64,000 bases of DNA from an uncultured Bacilli bacterium (GCA_934148535.1 CAKPDF010000005.1:32532-96531), one strand, 5' to 3'. Numbered from the stretch's first letter, positions 36,280 through 45,683 are shown. Translations and numbers: made by a program. Notes: generated from the letters alone by a model not told the origin.

Positions 36280-36501
36280 GCAATAATCATCATTATTTTT
36301 ATCAATTTGTAACATTATAGTTAATTATACAAGAAAAATGTCAACAATAGGTGAAATATGTAGAAATATTAATAAAATGTTGCTATACTTGTGTTAAGAA
36401 TGATAGAGAGAGTTCTTTCTATAGATTCTATATTAATAGGGAGGTGTTGTTAGGGGGAATTGTTAATTATTGCTAGATATTGTAAAGAAAGGATGGAGAA
36501 A

Positions 36502-38400
36502 ATGAAAAAGTTTAGTAAAATTTTAATGATACTTTGTGTTCTTATTTCTCAATTAGGCGGTAGTATTAATGTTTTAGCAGAAGAAATTATTAATGCTAAT
36601 GAAGAAGATAAGAATGAAGAAGTAGTAATTGATGAAAATAATAAAGAAGAAATAAAAGAAGAGAAAAATGAAGAAGAAAATAATCAAGTAGTATTATATG
36701 ATAATGAGGAAGATATAAATAATGATGATATAGATGCTACTAATTATGATTTTGTAATAAGTGCTAATGGAGAAGAAGTAGCAGATAATTATATTATATC
36801 TGATAATAAAGATATTTATTTTAAAATTACATTAGATGATAGTATAAAAACTGGTTATGATAGTATTTCTATAAATGAAATAGATATTACTGCTAACTAT
36901 GATAGTGAAAATGGATATCTTATTAGTTATACTGATAGTTTATATGGTGAATACTCTTATAGTTTTGTAGTGACTATTGGTGATAAAGAAATTACTAAAG
37001 ATATTACTGTTACAAATAACTCTTTAAATAATAGCAGAGATAATGCTAGAATGCTTACTGATTTAAACAGTGCTGATATTTTATTTGTTTCAGATAAGGC
37101 ATATGTTTTAAGTGGTGTTAGTGAAGATGAAATTAGAAATTGTTTACCTGGATTTGATGTTAGTTTAGTTAATCCAGAGGAAGGAAATAATTCTTTATTA
37201 GAAGTTTCTAAAAATGGTTTATCTGTTAGTTATGAATTAATCTATGTAGAAGATGAAAATGCTGATGAGGTAATTGATTTTAATGATATTATATCTAGAG
37301 TAATGGCTGATATTTCAGATAGTATTTTAGTTGATAAAGAATATAATTCTGGATATGATATGAATAATGATAGTAGTGTTGATATTATGGACACTACAAA
37401 GTTATATGATTATTTAATTAATGGTTGGGATCACCAATTTGATATTGATAAAGATAATAAATTAAATACTAGTATTGATAGTGATATTTTAGGGGAAATT
37501 AAATTAGGTGATACTTTTACTGTTCGTTTTACTTTAGATAATTTTAAAGAATATAATAAAATACAAGGATTAAGTGGAAAGATTAATTTTGATAATACTA
37601 TTTTAAGACTAGATGATGTTACTGTTTATGGTGATATGGAAATGTATTATAATCAAGATGGAGAATTTGTTATTTTTGGTAATGATTATAGTGATGAAGA
37701 TGTAATGTTTGAATGTACTTTCACTTCTATAGCACCAACAACAGGTGATAGTGTTTCTATTAGTGATTTAAAAGCTAGTTATGCTGGAGAAGAAATTTTA
37801 TTAGAGGAAAATGAACTTAATGTTGATTATGTTGTAACATTTGAAAATAATAAGGGTGGAGACGTTGATGATAGTAAGAATGAAGTTGTTCCTACACCTT
37901 TAAATAATGAAACAACTGTAACTTCTAGAGTTAAATCTTCTGATAGCTATTTAGCTGATTTAAAAATAAGTGGTGTTGATTTTGAATTTTCACCTTATAC
38001 ATATAAATATGAAATTACTGTTGCAAATGATGTTAATTCATTAGATTTAAGTGTTATTTTAAGTAGTAATCTTGCTACATATTCTGTATATGGAAATGAA
38101 AACTTTAAAGTTGGAGAGAATATTGTAACAGTAGTTGTTACTGCTGAAGATGGTTCTACTCATACTTATACTTTAATTGTTAATAAAGAAAAAGCTAAGG
38201 ATAGCGCTAAAGATAAGGATGAGGATACTACTGAAAAGAAAGAGAGTAGTACTTCTAGAATTATAATTATTATATTAATTATTCTAGTTATTATTGGATT
38301 AATATATTTAATATTTAAAGATGATGAAGAAGATGAAGAAGTAAATTCTAATAATAATGATAATAAAAAAGATAATAAGAATAATAAAAATAAAAAATAG
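36502..38400 (+). CDS. Membrane-anchored cohesin/dockerin/cadherin-like surface protein
   Basis: 632 residues. Signal peptide (1-26, ending NVLAEE), an acidic low-complexity stretch (30-75), a beta domain, a dockerin-like Ca-binding pair (DMNNDSSVDIMDTTKLYDYL and DIDKDNKLNT, about 286-322), a cohesin-like domain (LGDTFTVRFTLDNF ... GKINFDNTILRLDDV, about 331-450), a cadherin-like beta-sandwich (SSDSYLADLKISGVDFEFSP, about 481-565), then a C-terminal membrane helix (about 583-603) and an Asp/Glu- and Asn/Lys-rich tail. AAAGGATGGAG precedes ATG 36502. Probably a cell-surface adhesion or scaffold protein. Dockerin and cohesin in one chain would allow self-association (inference). Confidence 0.75.
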   Translation: MKKFSKILMILCVLISQLGGSINVLAEEIINANEEDKNEEVVIDENNKEEIKEEKNEEENNQVVLYDNEEDINNDDIDATNYDFVISANGEEVADNYIISDNKDIYFKITLDDSIKTGYDSISINEIDITANYDSENGYLISYTDSLYGEYSYSFVVTIGDKEITKDITVTNNSLNNSRDNARMLTDLNSADILFVSDKAYVLSGVSEDEIRNCLPGFDVSLVNPEEGNNSLLEVSKNGLSVSYELIYVEDENADEVIDFNDIISRVMADISDSILVDKEYNSGYDMNNDSSVDIMDTTKLYDYLINGWDHQFDIDKDNKLNTSIDSDILGEIKLGDTFTVRFTLDNFKEYNKIQGLSGKINFDNTILRLDDVTVYGDMEMYYNQDGEFVIFGNDYSDEDVMFECTFTSIAPTTGDSVSISDLKASYAGEEILLEENELNVDYVVTFENNKGGDVDDSKNEVVPTPLNNETTVTSRVKSSDSYLADLKISGVDFEFSPYTYKYEITVANDVNSLDLSVILSSNLATYSVYGNENFKVGENIVTVVVTAEDGSTHTYTLIVNKEKAKDSAKDKDEDTTEKKESSTSRIIIIILIILVIIGLIYLIFKDDEEDEEVNSNNNDNKKDNKNNKNKK

Positions 38401-38448
38401 TAAAATTTAAAGAAGAAATAGAAAAAATGTAGAAATCTATTTCTTTTT
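38395..38448 (+). repeat. 54-bp direct repeat, copy 1 (contains a terminator)
   Basis: Identical to 39524-39577. Starts at the stop codon of the surface-protein gene and includes the terminator AGAAATAGA (38414-38422) / TCTATTTCT (38436-38444) with T-tract. Confidence 0.9.
38414..38448 (+). terminator. Terminator of the 36502 gene
   Basis: Perfect 9-bp stem with a 13-base loop, followed by CTTTTT. The 170 bases from here to the KilA-N gene are AT-rich; I see only a ribosome site (AAAGGAG) at the end. Confidence 0.75.
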
Positions 38449-38621
38449 AATTTTATAAGAAATATTTTTTATATTTCTAGAAATTTGATAATATTGTTAT
38501 TTTTAGAAAAGTGGTAATTAATATTAAATAAAGAAATGTTTTTATTTTAAAATTAAAGACTTTTTGTGAAAAAAATGATACACTATTATTAGTTAATATT
38601 AAAGAAGAAAGGAGCATATTT

Positions 38622-39502
38622 ATGGAGAATGGTATAATACAGTCAGAAATGGATGTTAAGGGTAGTAAAATAAATGTTGTTAGAGTTAATGGATATGAAT
38701 ATATATCGTTAACTGATTTAGCAAAAACACAAAATGATGAAGCACCAGCAGATGTTGTAAAAAATTGGCTAAGAAATAAAGAAACAATTTCTTTTTTGGG
38801 TGTATGGGAGGAATTAAATAATGAAAATTTTAAACTGGTCGAATTCGACCAGTTTAAGAATGAGGCTGGAAGACATGCATTTACTATGTCACCTCAAAAA
38901 TGGATTAGAGAAACAAATGCTGTTGGCATTATTTCAAAATCTGGTAAATATGGTGGTGGAACTTTTGCAAGTAGTGATATAGCATTTGAATTTGCAGTTG
39001 GATTAGTCCAGAGTTTAAATTGTATTTGATTAAGGAATTTGAAAGATTAAAACGAAATGAAACATATCAAGAAAAAATAGAATGGCATGCAAATAGGTTA
39101 TTATCTAAATTAAACTATGTTGTTCATACGGATGCAGTAAAAAAATATATTGTTCCAACTTTGACGGAACAACAAATTAAATTTGTATATGCAAGCGAGG
39201 CTGATGTATTAAATGTTGCTTTGTTTGGTATGACTGCTAAAGAATGGAGAAAAAGTAATCCTAATCTTGCTAAAAATGGTAATATGAGGGATTATACTGA
39301 TTTACTTCATTTAATAATTTTGAATAACCTAGAAAATACTAATGCAGAATTAATTAGGATGGATATAAAACAATCTGATAGGTTAGTTAAATTAAATGAA
39401 TCGGCAAGAAATCAAATGGAAGCATTAAAAAACAATAAAAATATTAAGGAACTTGAAATATTACAAAATCAAGTAAACAAGAATAACGTCTGTTTAAAAT
39501 AA
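38622..39502 (+). pseudogene. KilA-N domain protein, frameshifted
   Basis: First part (38622-39029): KilA-N domain, VVRVNGYEYISLTDLAKTQN, WLRNKETISFLGVWEELNN, MSPQKWIRETNAVGIISKSG, DIAFEFA. The frame then drifts to VGLVQSLNCI and stops. The normal continuation S-W-I-S-P-E-F-K-L-Y-L-I-K-E-F is present in another frame, so a single base is missing just after 38996 (GCA GTTGG instead of GCN AGT TGG). The second part (to 39502) holds the usual C-terminal helical domain. KilA-N proteins are phage-type DNA-binding regulators. Lesion or sequencing error cannot be told apart here. Confidence 0.8.
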
Positions 39503-39523
39503 GCGTGAAAGTTTTTTGAAATT

Positions 39524-39577
39524 AAATAGTAAAATTTAAAGAAGAAATAGAAAAAATGTAGAAATCTATTTCTTTTT
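39524..39577 (+). repeat. 54-bp direct repeat, copy 2 (contains a terminator)
   Basis: Exact copy of 38395-38448, after the KilA-N gene; its hairpin is followed by a longer T-run (TTTTTTTCTTTG). Confidence 0.9.
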
Positions 39578-39627
39578 TTCTTTGAATTTGGTATAATACT
39601 TTTAGAATAAAAGGTAGGTGGTTAATA

Positions 39628-39978
39628 ATGCTTAATAAAAGAGGACAAGCTTTAGTTGAGTTTATATTAATTCTACCTGTGTTTTTAATGATTTTATTTG
39701 TTATTGTTGATTTTGAAATGATATTTAATGCTAAGAGTAGTTTAGAAAATGATACTAGTGATATTGTACTTATGGTAGAAAATGGTGATGATATTAGTAA
39801 TATTAAGTTATCATATCCTAAATATGATATTAGTATAAAGAAAAGTGATGATAATAAATATTATAATATTTACGTTAAAAGTTATGTTGATATTGTTACT
39901 CCAGGGATGAATCTTATATTGGATGATCCTTATGCAATATATACTGAAAGGGTGATTCCTTATGAAGAATCTAAATAA
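39628..39978 (+). CDS. tadE: TadE-like pseudopilin of the Tad system
   Basis: 116 residues: KRGQALVEFILILPVFLMIL (4-23) is the TadE motif with the conserved Glu after the processing region, and the single membrane helix leads to a small extracellular domain. Tad systems assemble adhesive pili or secrete folded proteins; TadE-like subunits are minor components. First gene of a six-gene operon. AGGTAGGTGG precedes the ATG, and the frame overlaps the next gene by 17 bases. Confidence 0.85.
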   Translation: MLNKRGQALVEFILILPVFLMILFVIVDFEMIFNAKSSLENDTSDIVLMVENGDDISNIKLSYPKYDISIKKSDDNKYYNIYVKSYVDIVTPGMNLILDDPYAIYTERVIPYEESK

Positions 39979-40348
39979 TAGGGGACAAACTTTAGTATTA
40001 TTTGTAATGCTATTACCTATAATGCTTCTTGTAATGGTGTTAGTTTTCGATATAGGTAAGAGTATTGTGGAAAAGCAAAAGTTAGATAATATTTCTTTTA
40101 TGATTGTATCTTATGGAATAGAACATAGCAAGGATGATAATATAGAGGGTACACTTAAAGAATTAGTTACTTTAAATTATAAAGATGCTACTGATGTAGA
40201 AATTTTGGTTAAGGATGATTATGTTTCTGTCAGCTTAAGTGGAAAAGTTAAGGGAGTTTTTGGAAATCTTGTTGGTAAAAGTTTTTTTGAGGTTAGAACA
40301 TATTATATTGGTAATATTAATGATAAAAAAATTAAAAGGGTAAAGTAG
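39962..40348 (+). CDS. TadE/TadG-like pseudopilin
   Basis: 128 residues: NNRGQTLVLFVMLLPIMLLV (5-24), a TadE/F-type N-terminus in which the usual Glu is replaced (RGQTLVLF), then a short extracellular domain. Overlap with the first TadE-like gene implies equal expression. Probably a second minor subunit; whether it is processed is unknown because no prepilin peptidase is in the window. Confidence 0.75.
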   Translation: MKNLNNRGQTLVLFVMLLPIMLLVMVLVFDIGKSIVEKQKLDNISFMIVSYGIEHSKDDNIEGTLKELVTLNYKDATDVEILVKDDYVSVSLSGKVKGVFGNLVGKSFFEVRTYYIGNINDKKIKRVK

Positions 40349-40357
40349 GGTGATATT

Positions 40358-41143
40358 ATGGCAATAGAGAAAGGTAAAATTATTAGTGTATCTTCTGTTA
40401 AAGGTGGTGTAGGTAAGACTACAATTTTACTTAATTTAGCTGGTATATATTATATGATGAAGAAGAGAGTTTTAATTATTGACTTTGATTTATATAGTGG
40501 TGGTGTTGCTGCTTTACTAAATATAAAAAATCAAAGGGATATTTTTGGGCTTATGGATAGTATTAGTAATGGAAGATTTACAAATTTATCTGATTATGTA
40601 AGTAGTTATAATAAGGGCATAGATGTGATAGCCTCTCCTAGGGATCCTAGACAGGCAATGAAGGTTAGTAATAAGTATATTCCTATGATACTTGATATGG
40701 CTAGAAAGGATTATGATGTTGTACTTGTTGATATGACTCATATAATTGATGAGAGAAATTTATTAATACTTGATTCTAGTTATATGTCTTTATTTGTTGT
40801 TACTAATGATTTAATAGATTTAAAAAATATGAAGAGTTTAATTAGTATATTTAAGGATGCTGATAAGACTAATTATTTAATATGTTTAAATCAATCTAGG
40901 GATACAGGTAGAGATTATTTATCTTTGTTTGATATTAGAAATATTATTAAAGCTAATATTGATTATACAATTTCCAAAAACTTTTATATTAAAAATATAG
41001 ATAAATATGTTTTAGATGGAGAAATACTTACTCTTAATAGAAATGTTTTAAGATTTCATGGTGGTGATATATCTCATATGGAGAGTATGGCTCGTGATTT
41101 GATATCTGATTCTCATAAAGAAGGTGTGATTAATAATGGCTAA
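40358..41143 (+). CDS. TadZ/CpaE-like ParA-family ATPase
   Basis: 261 residues. Deviant Walker A VKGGVGKTT (14-22), IIDFDLYSGGVAALLN, and DYDVVLVDMTHII as Walker B. In Tad operons this MinD-like ATPase sets the place of pilus assembly at the membrane. The usual N-terminal receiver-like domain of CpaE is missing, so this is a short TadZ form. It overlaps cpaF by 8 bases. Confidence 0.85.
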   Translation: MAIEKGKIISVSSVKGGVGKTTILLNLAGIYYMMKKRVLIIDFDLYSGGVAALLNIKNQRDIFGLMDSISNGRFTNLSDYVSSYNKGIDVIASPRDPRQAMKVSNKYIPMILDMARKDYDVVLVDMTHIIDERNLLILDSSYMSLFVVTNDLIDLKNMKSLISIFKDADKTNYLICLNQSRDTGRDYLSLFDIRNIIKANIDYTISKNFYIKNIDKYVLDGEILTLNRNVLRFHGGDISHMESMARDLISDSHKEGVINNG

Positions 41144-42464
41144 ACAAAGTTTAAGTGAAGTATTTGATATTAAACCTAGTGATATTAAGGTTGATAATAT
41201 TAGTGATTATGATGTATTTCAAGATAAAGATCTTTTAGATAATTTAAGAAATAAAATTATTCAAAATTTGATTGATGATAATATTCCTGATGATAAATTA
41301 TTAGAGCAATATATAAATGATGAGATTGATAATGTTTTAGTTGGATATGATTTAGATTATTTACAAAGAAATCATATATTTAATTTAATTCAAAATGAGA
41401 TTAATGGTTATGGTCCTATTACTGAATTACTAGAAGACGATAGTGTTACTGAGATAATGGTTAATGGTCCTAATGAAATATATGTTGAGATAGATGGTAA
41501 GTTAGTATTAGATGATTCTATATCATTTATAAATGATAAGCATATTATTAGGACTATTCAAAGGATAGTTCAACCTTTAGGTAGAACTATTGATGCTGCT
41601 AATCCTATGGTTGATGCTAGATTAAGAGATGGTTCTAGACTTAATGCTATTATTCCACCACTATCTTTAAAAGGGCCAGTTTTAACTATTCGTAAGTTTT
41701 CTAAGGAGTTAGAGGGAGTAGATGATCTTTTAATGAAGGGAACTCTTACTAATGATATGGCTACTTTCTTAGATGCTTGTGTTAGAGCTAAAGTTAATAT
41801 TTTAATTAGTGGTGGTACTGGTACTGGTAAGACTACTTTGCTTAATATTCTTAGTAGTTTTATTGGAAATGATGAAAGAATTATTACTATAGAAGATGCG
41901 GCAGAGTTAAGACTTCATCAAAAGCATGTTATTTCTCTTGAAACTAGACTTACTAATTATGAAGGTGAGGGAGAAATAACTATTAGAGATTTAGTTAGAA
42001 ATTCACTTAGAATGAGACCTGATAGAATTATAGTTGGAGAGGTTCGTGGTAAGGAAGCGTTTGATATGATGCAGGCTATGAATACAGGGCATGAAGGTTC
42101 TTTAACTACATTGCATGCTAATAGTCCTGTTGATGCTTTAAATCGTCTTGAGACTATGATTTTGATGAATGAGATGGAAATACCTGTTAGTGCTGTTAGA
42201 GGGTATATTGAGAATGCTATAGAGATAGTTGTTCAAATTGATAGACTTAGTGATGGTAGAAGAAAGATTACTAGTATATCAGAGGTTGATGGTATGAAAG
42301 ATGGTAAGGTTTGTGTAAAAGAAATATTTTCTTATGTTCAAGATGGGTTAGATAAAGATGGTAATGTTATAGGAGAATTTAAGATGAATAATTATATTCC
42401 TAAGATTTATGATAAGATTAGGAGAAAAGGTATTGATATAGTAGATTATTTATTTAATAAGTAA
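41136..42464 (+). CDS. cpaF: CpaF/TadA secretion ATPase
   Basis: 442 residues. VTEIMVNGPNEIYVE N-domain, Walker A ISGGTGTGKTT (about 224-234), IITIEDAAELRL (Asp box), DRIIVGEVRGKEAFDMMQAM (Walker B) and NTGHEGSLTTLHANS (His box): a complete CpaF. This hexameric ATPase drives assembly on the cytoplasmic face with TadB and TadC. Confidence 0.95.
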   Translation: MAKQSLSEVFDIKPSDIKVDNISDYDVFQDKDLLDNLRNKIIQNLIDDNIPDDKLLEQYINDEIDNVLVGYDLDYLQRNHIFNLIQNEINGYGPITELLEDDSVTEIMVNGPNEIYVEIDGKLVLDDSISFINDKHIIRTIQRIVQPLGRTIDAANPMVDARLRDGSRLNAIIPPLSLKGPVLTIRKFSKELEGVDDLLMKGTLTNDMATFLDACVRAKVNILISGGTGTGKTTLLNILSSFIGNDERIITIEDAAELRLHQKHVISLETRLTNYEGEGEITIRDLVRNSLRMRPDRIIVGEVRGKEAFDMMQAMNTGHEGSLTTLHANSPVDALNRLETMILMNEMEIPVSAVRGYIENAIEIVVQIDRLSDGRRKITSISEVDGMKDGKVCVKEIFSYVQDGLDKDGNVIGEFKMNNYIPKIYDKIRRKGIDIVDYLFNK

Positions 42465-42478
42465 TGGAGGTGATATAT

Positions 42479-43465
42479 ATGGGTGTAATGGTTATTCAAG
42501 TTATTGTTTTCATAATTATTGCAATACTTGGTATATTTTTAATAAGACTTAGTATTGCTTTAAAGAAAGAAAGAAGAATAAGCAGATATACTACACCTCC
42601 CACTAAGGAGCAGGCTGATTCGTTATTAGATGATTTATCTTTATCATATAATAGATTTGTTAAGAAATTTAGTATTAGATTAAGTAGGATTAATTTTATT
42701 AATAATATTGCTAAGAGATATAATAAATATGTTTTAGTAGGTGATGAAACTAACTTAACAGATTTTATAGTACATAAGATTGTTATTGGTATAATATTTG
42801 TATTTATAGTAATGATATCTTATGCTCTGCAATTTAAAATGATTGGAATATTTCAAATAATATTATTTTTTATAATTGGTTATTATGTTTACGATATATA
42901 TTTAATTATATATAGTAAAAAACGTATTAAGATGATTAGGAATGATATGCTTAGGGCAGTAATGATTATGAATAATGCTTTTAAGAGTGGTAAGAGTATT
43001 ATGCAGGCTGTGAATATTGCTAGTAAGCAATTGCCTTATCCTATAAATTATGAATTTAAGAAAATTTATCAGGATATGAAATATGGCTTGTCTGTTGATA
43101 TTGTTTTTGATAGATTTGCTAAGAGAGTTAATATTGAGGAGGCTTCTTATATGGCTTCTACTTTAACTATATTAAATAAAACTGGTGGTAATATAGTAGC
43201 GGTATTTAATTCTATTGAAAAAACTTTATTTGATAAGAAAAAGTTAGAAGAGGAACTTAAGAATTTAACAGGAGCTTCTAATTTAGTTGTGAAGATATTA
43301 TTTTTTGTTCCTTTTATATTTACTGGTATAATATATATATTAAATCCTAGTTATTTTGATCCTTTATTTAATAATCCTTTAGGATATTTTGTAATATTTA
43401 TTATTATTATTATGTTATCTATATATATATGGTTTTTAAGAAAGATAATGAAAGTGAGGTATTAA
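42479..43465 (+). CDS. tadB: TadB inner-membrane platform protein
   Basis: 328 residues with an N-terminal membrane helix, two more near 105-145, the T2SSF domain (MLRAVMIMNNAFKSGKSIMQ, then FDRFAKRVNIEEA) and two C-terminal helices. It forms the platform for CpaF with TadC. GGAGGTGA (42467-42474) points to ATG 42479; the ATG at 42464 overlaps the cpaF stop but has no ribosome site. Confidence 0.9.
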   Translation: MGVMVIQVIVFIIIAILGIFLIRLSIALKKERRISRYTTPPTKEQADSLLDDLSLSYNRFVKKFSIRLSRINFINNIAKRYNKYVLVGDETNLTDFIVHKIVIGIIFVFIVMISYALQFKMIGIFQIILFFIIGYYVYDIYLIIYSKKRIKMIRNDMLRAVMIMNNAFKSGKSIMQAVNIASKQLPYPINYEFKKIYQDMKYGLSVDIVFDRFAKRVNIEEASYMASTLTILNKTGGNIVAVFNSIEKTLFDKKKLEEELKNLTGASNLVVKILFFVPFIFTGIIYILNPSYFDPLFNNPLGYFVIFIIIIMLSIYIWFLRKIMKVRY

Positions 43466-43468
43466 TAT

Positions 43469-44170
43469 ATGGGACAAAATCACGAATTATCTAAAAAAAT
43501 ATATAATAAGAAATTAATTTCTAAGATTTCTAAGAAAATTAAATTACTGGGATTATCTAGTAATTTAGATCCTATAGATTTTTTAAATATGAGATTTATA
43601 TTTTCTATTATGGTTTTTATAATTTTATTATTTATATGTAAATATGGTTATGTAGTAGCACCTATTGGTACTTTTGTATTTTATAAATTATTTGAGTATT
43701 TTATGTTGGATGATAAAATAAAAAAAAGAAGTTCTAAGTTAGAGGGCGAGGCTATACAGTTTTTTGAGGTTCTTACTTTATCTTTGGATACTGGTAGAAA
43801 TTTAGAGGATGCTATAAATGTTACTGTTAGCAATGTTAATGGGGATTTATCTTTAGAATTTAAAGAGGTTATGAGAGAGGTTAAGTTTGGTAAGAGTTTG
43901 ACTGAGGCTTTAGTAGATATGGAAGAGAATATTCCTTCTATTAATATTAATAATATTGTTTTATCTTTGACTCAAACTGATTTATATGGTACTAGTATTA
44001 TTGCTAATATGTATGAACAAATAGATTATATGAGAGAAAAAAGGAAAATGGAGGTTAAGTCTCAGATATCTAAGATACCTATTAAGATTAGTGTTATATC
44101 TGTACTTTTCTTTGTTCCTTTAATATTATTAATTATATTAGCACCGGTAATTTTAAGTTATTTGGGGTAA
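43469..44170 (+). CDS. tadC: TadC inner-membrane platform protein
   Basis: 233 residues with a T2SSF domain (FFEVLTLSLDTGRNLEDAIN, then FKEVMREVKFGKSLTEALVD) between two membrane helices near 45-75 and one at the C-terminus (IKISVISVLFFVPLILLIIL). It starts 3 bases after tadB and is the last gene of the operon. No Flp-type prepilin, TadV peptidase or RcpA-like gene follows. Confidence 0.9.
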   Translation: MGQNHELSKKIYNKKLISKISKKIKLLGLSSNLDPIDFLNMRFIFSIMVFIILLFICKYGYVVAPIGTFVFYKLFEYFMLDDKIKKRSSKLEGEAIQFFEVLTLSLDTGRNLEDAINVTVSNVNGDLSLEFKEVMREVKFGKSLTEALVDMEENIPSININNIVLSLTQTDLYGTSIIANMYEQIDYMREKRKMEVKSQISKIPIKISVISVLFFVPLILLIILAPVILSYLG

Positions 44171-44217
44171 AAGTATTTTTATTGTTGTGGACTATGGTTG
44201 TTTTTGATATAAAGTAA

Positions 44218-44247
44218 TTGACTTTTATAGTTAATTATTGCTATAAT
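44218..44247 (+). promoter_or_regulatory. Promoter of yebC
   Basis: TTGACT (44218-44223), 18-base spacer, TATAAT (44242-44247), followed by an AATGAGGAGGTAAG ribosome site. Confidence 0.7.
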
Positions 44248-44286
44248 TAATTTGGTTTTAAAAATTAATGAGGAGGTAAGATATAT

Positions 44287-45006
44287 ATGTCAGGACATTC
44301 TAAATGGTCTACTATAAAGAGAAAAAAGGGAGCAATTGATGCTGAGAGAGGTAAGGTATTTGCTAAACTTGCTAAAGAGATATATGTTGCTGCTAAAAGT
44401 GGGGACGCTGATCCTAATAATAATGCTGCTTTAAGAATGGTAGTAGAAAAGGCTAAAGCTGAGAATATGCCTAAGTCTAATATTCAAAATGCTATTGATA
44501 AGGCTAAGGCTAAAGGTAGTGGAGAGAATTATGATGCTATAAGATATGAGGGTTATGGACCTGGTGGTATGGCATTAATGATTGATTGTTTAACTGATAA
44601 TAAGAATAGAACAGCATCTTTTGTTAGAAGTAGTTTAACTAAAAGAGGTGGAAATTTAGGTACCGATGGTTCAGTTAGTTATTTGTTTAAGAGAAAAGGT
44701 TTACTTATTTTAGATAAGAAATATGATGAAGATGAATTAATGACGGCTGTATTAGATTTAGATATATTAGATTTTAGAAGTGAAGAAGATGGATATGTTA
44801 TTGAAACAACTCCTGATGCATTCTTAGGTGTTAAAGATTCTTTGGAATCTTTAGGATATAATGAATTTATTATGTCAGAGGTTACTTATATACCAGATAA
44901 TTATGTTCCATTAGATGAAGAAACTATGGAAAAGGCTATTAGTTTAATTGAAACTTTAGAAGATTTAGATGATGTTCAAAATGTTTATCATAATTTAGAA
45001 ATGTAG
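44287..45006 (+). CDS. yebC: YebC/PmpR-family protein
   Basis: 239 residues: MSGHSKWSTIKRKKGAIDAE, RGKVFAKLAKEIYVAAKSGD, GPGGMALMIDCLTDNKNRTA and GSVSYLF, all conserved in YebC. Members act as DNA-binding regulators, and some help ribosomes through proline stretches. Full length with its own promoter and terminator. Confidence 0.96.
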   Translation: MSGHSKWSTIKRKKGAIDAERGKVFAKLAKEIYVAAKSGDADPNNNAALRMVVEKAKAENMPKSNIQNAIDKAKAKGSGENYDAIRYEGYGPGGMALMIDCLTDNKNRTASFVRSSLTKRGGNLGTDGSVSYLFKRKGLLILDKKYDEDELMTAVLDLDILDFRSEEDGYVIETTPDAFLGVKDSLESLGYNEFIMSEVTYIPDNYVPLDEETMEKAISLIETLEDLDDVQNVYHNLEM

Positions 45007-45027
45007 GATACTTTTGTATCTTTTTTT
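45007..45027 (+). terminator. Terminator of yebC
   Basis: GATAC (45007-45011) / GTATC (45016-45020), TTTT loop, then seven T; directly after the stop codon. Confidence 0.7.
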
Positions 45028-45055
45028 CATATACTTTAATAGAGGGTGAATGTAT

Positions 45056-45427
45056 ATGAGTAAAGTAGATGATTTTAAGGAGTTTGTTAAGGGTAATCCA
45101 TCTTTAATTAAATATATAAAAAATGGGGAGATGTCTTGGCAAAAATTTTATGAAATATATGATATCTATGGTGAAGATAATAGTGTTTGGAATGAATATC
45201 TAACTACTACTAGTAGTAATAGTAGTAATAATACTAATAGAAGTACGTCATATCATTTAGAAGATATTATTAAGATGGCTAAAAATATAGATGTTAATAA
45301 AGTACAAGATAGTCTTACTTCCTTGCAAAAAACATTATCATTATTTGGGGAAATATTAGGTAGTAAAGAGGTTAGTAAAACTAGTACTTATAATCCTAGG
45401 CCTTTATATAGAAAGTTTGAGGATTAA
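45056..45427 (+). CDS. ylbD: YlbD-like protein
   Basis: 123 residues: MSKVDDFKEFVKGNPSLIKY, then WQKFYEIYDIYGED, a Ser/Asn-rich linker, and a C-terminal helical pair. This is the YlbD (coat-protein-like) pattern, and the next genes are ylbE- and ylbF-like as in Bacillus. AGAGGGTGA (45041-45049) favours ATG 45056 over 45050. YlbD is a spore-coat protein in Bacillus, but nothing in the window shows sporulation, so its role here is open. Confidence 0.75.
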   Translation: MSKVDDFKEFVKGNPSLIKYIKNGEMSWQKFYEIYDIYGEDNSVWNEYLTTTSSNSSNNTNRSTSYHLEDIIKMAKNIDVNKVQDSLTSLQKTLSLFGEILGSKEVSKTSTYNPRPLYRKFED

Positions 45428-45429
45428 AT

Positions 45430-45651
45430 ATGAGTTTTGATGTTTGGTATAAAATAGATAATGATATTAATTTAAAGAATTTTCTTAGGGAGAATAGTTA
45501 TTGGTATAAGGCTCTTAATAGAGATAGTGCTAGTTTTAATTATTTTGTTAATGATATGAAAGTAAAATATAAACTTACTATGGAAGATAGAATTAATAAA
45601 ATGGTTAATAATATGGAAATGGTACAAAGTTTATTGGATGTTTTAAAATAA
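45430..45651 (+). CDS. ylbE: YlbE-like protein
   Basis: 73 residues: FDVWYKIDNDINLKNFLREN, SYWYKALNRDS, DRINKMVNNMEMVQSLLDVL, matching the YlbE-like family in length and order (LKxFLRxxxxWYRxLxR). Two bases after ylbD. Function unknown. Confidence 0.75.
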   Translation: MSFDVWYKIDNDINLKNFLRENSYWYKALNRDSASFNYFVNDMKVKYKLTMEDRINKMVNNMEMVQSLLDVLK

Positions 45652-45683
45652 ATATGCTATACTAGTAATTAAAGAGGGATAAT

